A program made the translations under genes and the position numbers. A stretch of DNA of 15,836 nt, from positions 1 through 15,836 of the forward strand of contig JAFLKZ010000030.1 in the NCBI GenBank assembly GCA_019162915.1, read 5' to 3'. The DNA is from Campylobacteraceae bacterium (GTDB lineage Bacteria; Campylobacterota; Campylobacteria; Campylobacterales; Sulfurospirillaceae). The notes under the pieces are model-generated. The model was not told the DNA's origin. It ran no database searches and saw only the letters and a program-made list of their open reading frames with translations. Position 1 is the stretch's first letter. Every line of letters starts with the position of its first letter. This document shows positions 12,288-15,836 of the stretch, piece after piece.

Positions 12288-13051
12288 TACTTAAAGTTGA
12301 TAATGTCACTAAAAATTTTGGTGGCGTAACGGCTATCAAAGAGACAGGTTTTACGGTAAATCCTAAAGAGATTTATGGACTTATCGGTCCTAATGGTGCT
12401 GGAAAGACCACGATGTTTAACATCATTACGGGTAATTATGCTCCAACATCAGGTCAAGTTATCTTTAGAAATGAAAGTTTAAGTGGACTAAAACCACATC
12501 AAATAGTGCGAAAAGGCATTGCACGAACATTTCAAAACATTAGACTTTTTTCAAGTATGAGCGTTTTGGACAATGTTTTAATTGGTTTTGATTTTCAAGC
12601 GAGATATAGTTTTTTAGAGTCAATTGTGCGTTTTCCACGATTTATTAGTGAAGAAAAACGTATCAAAAATCGTTCAATGGAAATATTAGACTATTTTGGA
12701 ATGAGTAGTTTTGCACATGATAAAGCAACGGATTTGAGTTATGGGCAACAAAGAAAAGTAGAAATAGCAAGAGCACTTGCCACCAACCCAGAGTTGCTAC
12801 TTTTAGATGAGCCAGCAGCAGGAATGAATCCTTCTGAAACAGAAGAGTTAGGTGAAATCATCAAAAAAGCACGTAATGATTTTGATTTGACAGTATTGCT
12901 CATCGAACATGATATGAAATTTGTCAATCAAATGTGCGATAAAGTTTTAGTTTTGGATTATGGTAAGACTATATTTGAAGGTCGCCCATGCGATGCGATT
13001 CAAGATAAAGAAGTAATATCGGCTTATTTGGGAGATTTTCACAATGATTAG
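12284..13051 (+). CDS. livG: LivG-like ABC transporter ATP-binding subunit
   Basis: A 255-residue ATPase that powers transport with LivF. Walker A is GPNGAGKT (35-42), the Q-loop Gln84 is in RTFQN, the signature is LSYGQQRKVE (151-160), Walker B LLLLDEP (171-177) ends with the catalytic Glu176, and the switch His209 is in IEHD. The long insert after the Q-loop (about 104-130) and the EPAAGMNPSE stretch are typical of LivG. All catalytic elements are intact. It overlaps livM by 4 bases and livF by 8. Confidence 0.95.
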   Translation: MILKVDNVTKNFGGVTAIKETGFTVNPKEIYGLIGPNGAGKTTMFNIITGNYAPTSGQVIFRNESLSGLKPHQIVRKGIARTFQNIRLFSSMSVLDNVLIGFDFQARYSFLESIVRFPRFISEEKRIKNRSMEILDYFGMSSFAHDKATDLSYGQQRKVEIARALATNPELLLLDEPAAGMNPSETEELGEIIKKARNDFDLTVLLIEHDMKFVNQMCDKVLVLDYGKTIFEGRPCDAIQDKEVISAYLGDFHND

Positions 13052-13739
13052 TATCAAGAATTTACATGTTTATTATGGACTCATAGAAGCTGTTAAGGGA
13101 ATTGATTTTGAAGTTAAAGAGGGCGAAATTGTCTCTTTGATAGGTTCCAATGGAGCAGGTAAAAGCTCAACCCTTAAAGCGTTACTCAATAGTGTCAAAA
13201 AGAGCGGTGAGATAAATTTTTTAGGTTATGACACACGCAATCACAAAACACATACACTGGTTCAGCATGGTCTTTCTTTAGTTCCAGAGGGGCGAAAAAT
13301 CTTTATTAACCTTACGATAGAAGAAAATCTACGCATGGGTGCTTTTAACAATGATGAGAATTATGAACATCTTAAAGAAGTAATGTATGGACTTTTCCCT
13401 CGCATTAAAGATAAGCGTCATCAGATGGCAGGGACGCTTAGCGGTGGAGAGCAACAAATGCTTGCTATTTCTAGGGCATTGATGGGTGAGCCAAAACTTT
13501 TAATGCTTGATGAACCGAGCCTTGGACTTGCGCCAAAGATAGTCGGTGAAGTTTTTGAAACCATTATGCGTCTTCGAGAAGAGGGCATTACGATACTTTT
13601 AGTAGAACAAAATGCCTTTGCAGCCCTTAAGATTTCTGATAAAGCTTATGTTTTAGAAAATGGAAAAATCGTCATGAGTGGCATAGCTTCAGATATGATA
13701 GGTGACGATACCATCCGAAAAAAGTACCTAGGCGGATAA
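13044..13739 (+). CDS. livF: LivF-like ABC transporter ATP-binding subunit
   Basis: The 231-residue partner ATPase. Walker A is GSNGAGKS (34-41), the VPEGRKIF segment (80-87) is typical of LivF, the signature is LSGGEQQML (132-140) and Walker B is LLMLDEP (152-158). The usual switch histidine is Gln189 in VEQN, which is normal for LivF, so LivG carries the only His switch of the pair. It is the last gene of the transporter operon, followed by a terminator and a 115-base gap to the next gene. Confidence 0.95.
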   Translation: MISIKNLHVYYGLIEAVKGIDFEVKEGEIVSLIGSNGAGKSSTLKALLNSVKKSGEINFLGYDTRNHKTHTLVQHGLSLVPEGRKIFINLTIEENLRMGAFNNDENYEHLKEVMYGLFPRIKDKRHQMAGTLSGGEQQMLAISRALMGEPKLLMLDEPSLGLAPKIVGEVFETIMRLREEGITILLVEQNAFAALKISDKAYVLENGKIVMSGIASDMIGDDTIRKKYLGG

Positions 13740-13756
13740 GAAAAACTGCTTTACAT

Positions 13757-13790
13757 GTAGGCTTTGAGAAAAAAAGCCTACGCTTCTTTA
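13757..13790 (+). terminator. Terminator of the Liv operon
   Basis: A 9-bp stem (13757-13765 with 13773-13781) has a 7-base A-rich loop and is followed by a short T-rich tract. Its 5' arm overlaps a one-mismatch copy of the palindrome, TTTACATGTAG. Confidence 0.7.
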
Positions 13791-13854
13791 ATGATTTATA
13801 AATTATTTACTTTAAAAAGATACCATAATCTAAAGTTTGTATAAAGGGAGTTTT

Positions 13855-15836
13855 ATGGGTGCGCTTGTGAAGCAGATTTTATCGATTAAATCTGCAATTG
13901 TATTGTTAGTCATGTTTGGAATATTTAGCGGGGTAGCAACTTTTGTTGAAAACGATTTTGGGGCAGAGACAAGTTGGGCTGCCATTTATACTTCGTGGTG
14001 GTTTGAGTTAATCCAGATTTTACTGGGGATTGTTTTGCTCAATAATATTATTAAATATAAGATGTATAAACTTGAAAAACTTCCCTCTTTTTTGTTTCAT
14101 GTAGGTTTTATTTTTATCCTTATAGGCTCTGGTGTGACACGTTACATCGGTTTTGAGGGAAGTTTACATGTAAGAGATGGACAAAAAGAGAATCGTGTTA
14201 TGTCAAGTGACCCTTTTATACAAGTGAGTGCATTAAAAGACGATAAGCGTTATGCGTATGACTATAAAAAATTTATATCAAATCTCGGTGGCAATGCTTT
14301 TAACTTTTCAATGGACGTAGCGGGAGAAAAAGCAACGATTACTTTTAAAGAGTTTATCCCTAGTGCTACTAAAAAAGTGATGGATGATGTGGATGGAAAA
14401 CCTCTCATCTCAATGATGGTCAGCGGATATGGTGAGACTGAAAATATCACTTTGCGTGAGGGTGAAATTTATGAAACAAGTGAGTACAGCTTCACATTTA
14501 ATGCTAAACCAAAAAGTACGGATAAAATAGAAGTAGCGTTTACTTTGGAAAATGGAAAATTCTTTATTTATTCGGCTGAAAAACTCAGTTGGTTTAAAAT
14601 GGTAGAAAACAAAAAAGGTGAGTATGAGCCAAAGCTCAAGCAAGATTTTGTTTCTGGTCAACTTTATACCATCGGTAGTGTTAATTTTGCGCCAAAATAT
14701 ATTGGGCTTAAGGGTAAAGAAAAAGTTATTCAAGATAAAAATCCAATGAATAAAGCGCAAAGCAATAAAGCAGTAGTTGTCAATGTCGCTTTTAAAGGCG
14801 AGCAAAAAGAAGTTGTCATGTTCGGTCAAGGCAAAGGAAATAAAGGGCTTGTAACCCAAGAAGTCATAGCAGGCGTTCCCTTTAAATTTGAGTGGGGTTC
14901 TAAGGTATTTGTCATTCCTTTTTTCATCAAACTGCATGAGTTTCAACTTGACCGTTATGCGGGTTCAATGTCCCCTATGTCGTATGCTAGTGAGGTAGAA
15001 GTTGTGGATGAAGAAAAAAGTTTCACGATGCCATTTCGTATTTATATGAATCATGTGTTAGATTATAGAGGGTTTAGATTTTTTCAAACATCTTACGATA
15101 TGGACGAAAAGGGTACTATTCTTTCAGTCAATAATGATCCTGGTAAGTGGCCTACATATTTTGGTTATCTTTTGCTAGGAATTGGTCTATTTTTCAATCT
15201 TATTAATCCAAAAAGTAGATTTAGAAAACTTGCACATATGGTTCAAAATGATGCAAGTAAGATAAAATCAGCGCTCATCGCAGGGTTACTTATCTTTGGT
15301 ATGAGTCAAGCAAGTCCTCTTCATGCCTACACTACGGAAGATTTTCTTAATTTTCTAAAACAATATGACAAAAAACACGCCGATAAGTTTGGAGAAATTT
15401 TGGTACAAAGTGTTGATGGTCGCATAAAACCTATCGATACTATTTCTGCTGAGTTACTTAATAAGGTATATGGTAGCGCTAGCTATAAAGATTTGACTGC
15501 TAATCAAGTAGCACTTGGTATGATGAGTTCACCTATCGAATGGCAAACGCAACCTATTATCAAAGTATTTCATCCTGAACTTAAAAAAATTATAGGACTA
15601 AATGAAGATCAAAAGTATGCTTCTTTTAATGATTTCTTTGAAAAAGAGGGCAGCCATGATTTTAAATTAACTAAATATTCAGAAGAAGCCAATAGAAAGA
15701 AGCCAGCACTTAGAAATCAATTTGATAAAGATGTTTTAAAAGTAGATGAGCGGGTCAATATCTGTTATATGGTTTATATGGGCGAAGTGTTCAAAATGAT
15801 ACCAAAACAGAACGATGTTGCCAAAAAATGGTATGC
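13855..15836 (+). CDS. ccsBA: CcsBA-like cytochrome c biogenesis protein (ResB-CcsA fusion), 3' end cut by window
   Basis: The frame is open from the ATG at 13855 (GGGAG 4 bases upstream) to the window end, 660 codons without a stop. The first part is ResB/CcsB-like: helices at about 10-30, 50-66 and 80-98, a large periplasmic domain (about 100-430) and a helix at 434-452. His82 in FLFHVGF would correspond to the conserved transmembrane haem-handling histidine of CcsBA proteins. A further hydrophobic segment (472-491) and another hydrophilic, presumably periplasmic stretch follow in frame, as in the long ResB-CcsA fusions of Campylobacterota. The CcsA half with its WWD motif would lie beyond the window, so the fusion is inferred. 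The role is haem export and attachment to CXXCH motifs of periplasmic cytochromes c. Confidence 0.85.
   Translation, partial: MGALVKQILSIKSAIVLLVMFGIFSGVATFVENDFGAETSWAAIYTSWWFELIQILLGIVLLNNIIKYKMYKLEKLPSFLFHVGFIFILIGSGVTRYIGFEGSLHVRDGQKENRVMSSDPFIQVSALKDDKRYAYDYKKFISNLGGNAFNFSMDVAGEKATITFKEFIPSATKKVMDDVDGKPLISMMVSGYGETENITLREGEIYETSEYSFTFNAKPKSTDKIEVAFTLENGKFFIYSAEKLSWFKMVENKKGEYEPKLKQDFVSGQLYTIGSVNFAPKYIGLKGKEKVIQDKNPMNKAQSNKAVVVNVAFKGEQKEVVMFGQGKGNKGLVTQEVIAGVPFKFEWGSKVFVIPFFIKLHEFQLDRYAGSMSPMSYASEVEVVDEEKSFTMPFRIYMNHVLDYRGFRFFQTSYDMDEKGTILSVNNDPGKWPTYFGYLLLGIGLFFNLINPKSRFRKLAHMVQNDASKIKSALIAGLLIFGMSQASPLHAYTTEDFLNFLKQYDKKHADKFGEILVQSVDGRIKPIDTISAELLNKVYGSASYKDLTANQVALGMMSSPIEWQTQPIIKVFHPELKKIIGLNEDQKYASFNDFFEKEGSHDFKLTKYSEEANRKKPALRNQFDKDVLKVDERVNICYMVYMGEVFKMIPKQNDVAKKWY
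14163..14173. other. TTTACATGTAA palindrome inside ccsBA
   Basis: Exact 11-base copy of the recurrent palindrome within coding sequence (Leu-His-Val), unrelated to any start or stop. Confidence 0.5.

Noticed and set aside
14410..14946. Minus-strand ORF of 178 codons opposite ccsBA
   Set aside because: It lies wholly inside a continuous 660-codon frame with ResB features. Its composition (rich in Phe, Asn, Leu) is what antisense reading of Lys/Glu-rich coding gives, and no start signals were seen.

Overview
The window is AT-rich and reads as a member of the Campylobacterota (Epsilonproteobacteria), most likely a Sulfurospirillum-like or related free-living genus. The evidence is OprD/MOMP-type porins ending in Asn-Tyr-Lys-Phe, T-rich promoters with a -10 box but no clear -35 box, and a ResB-CcsA type cytochrome c biogenesis fusion gene. 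The genus is an inference. Every gene I support lies on the + strand, and I saw no tRNA, rRNA or CRISPR array.

Layout. (1) 81-7016 is a tandem duplication of a 3468-bp unit. Each unit holds a porin (A), a terminator, a REP-like repeat array carrying two related cassettes of tiny membrane-protein genes, a REP-associated tyrosine transposase (RAYT), two inverted REP-like repeats and a porin promoter. A third, 78-bp piece of the unit (7017-7094) is the 5' end of a different porin (B, 7036-8277). I found one base difference between the units, at 132 (C) versus 3600 (A), where porin B also has A at 7068. The simplest history is an A-island-B arrangement that underwent unequal crossing over between the near-identical 5' ends of porins A and B. 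This put a second copy of porin A behind the porin B promoter. (2) 8337-9075 is a YefM-YoeB type toxin-antitoxin module plus one REP-like unit, bracketed by perfect 51-bp direct repeats. (3) 9128-13739 is a complete branched-chain amino-acid type ABC transporter: binding protein, two permeases and two ATPases, in livJ(K)-H-M-G-F order. A strong hairpin separates the binding-protein gene from the rest, and the last four genes are tightly packed or overlapping. (4) 13855 to the window end is the 5' part (660 codons) of a CcsBA-like system II cytochrome c synthetase gene.

Two signals cut across the gene layout. One is the REP-like sequence GGGGACAGGCTACTTT: 13 copies, 12 in the duplication and one beside the toxin-antitoxin module. 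It appears in forward orientation before the RAYT and inverted after it. The other is the palindrome TTTACATGTAA: eight copies, both between and inside genes, far more than base composition predicts.

The porins and the Liv transporter would act in series, outer-membrane passage followed by inner-membrane uptake. Nothing here shows that they share a substrate. The parts that look least described are the REP-bounded cassettes of paired small membrane proteins travelling with the RAYT, and the porin promoter swap made by the duplication.
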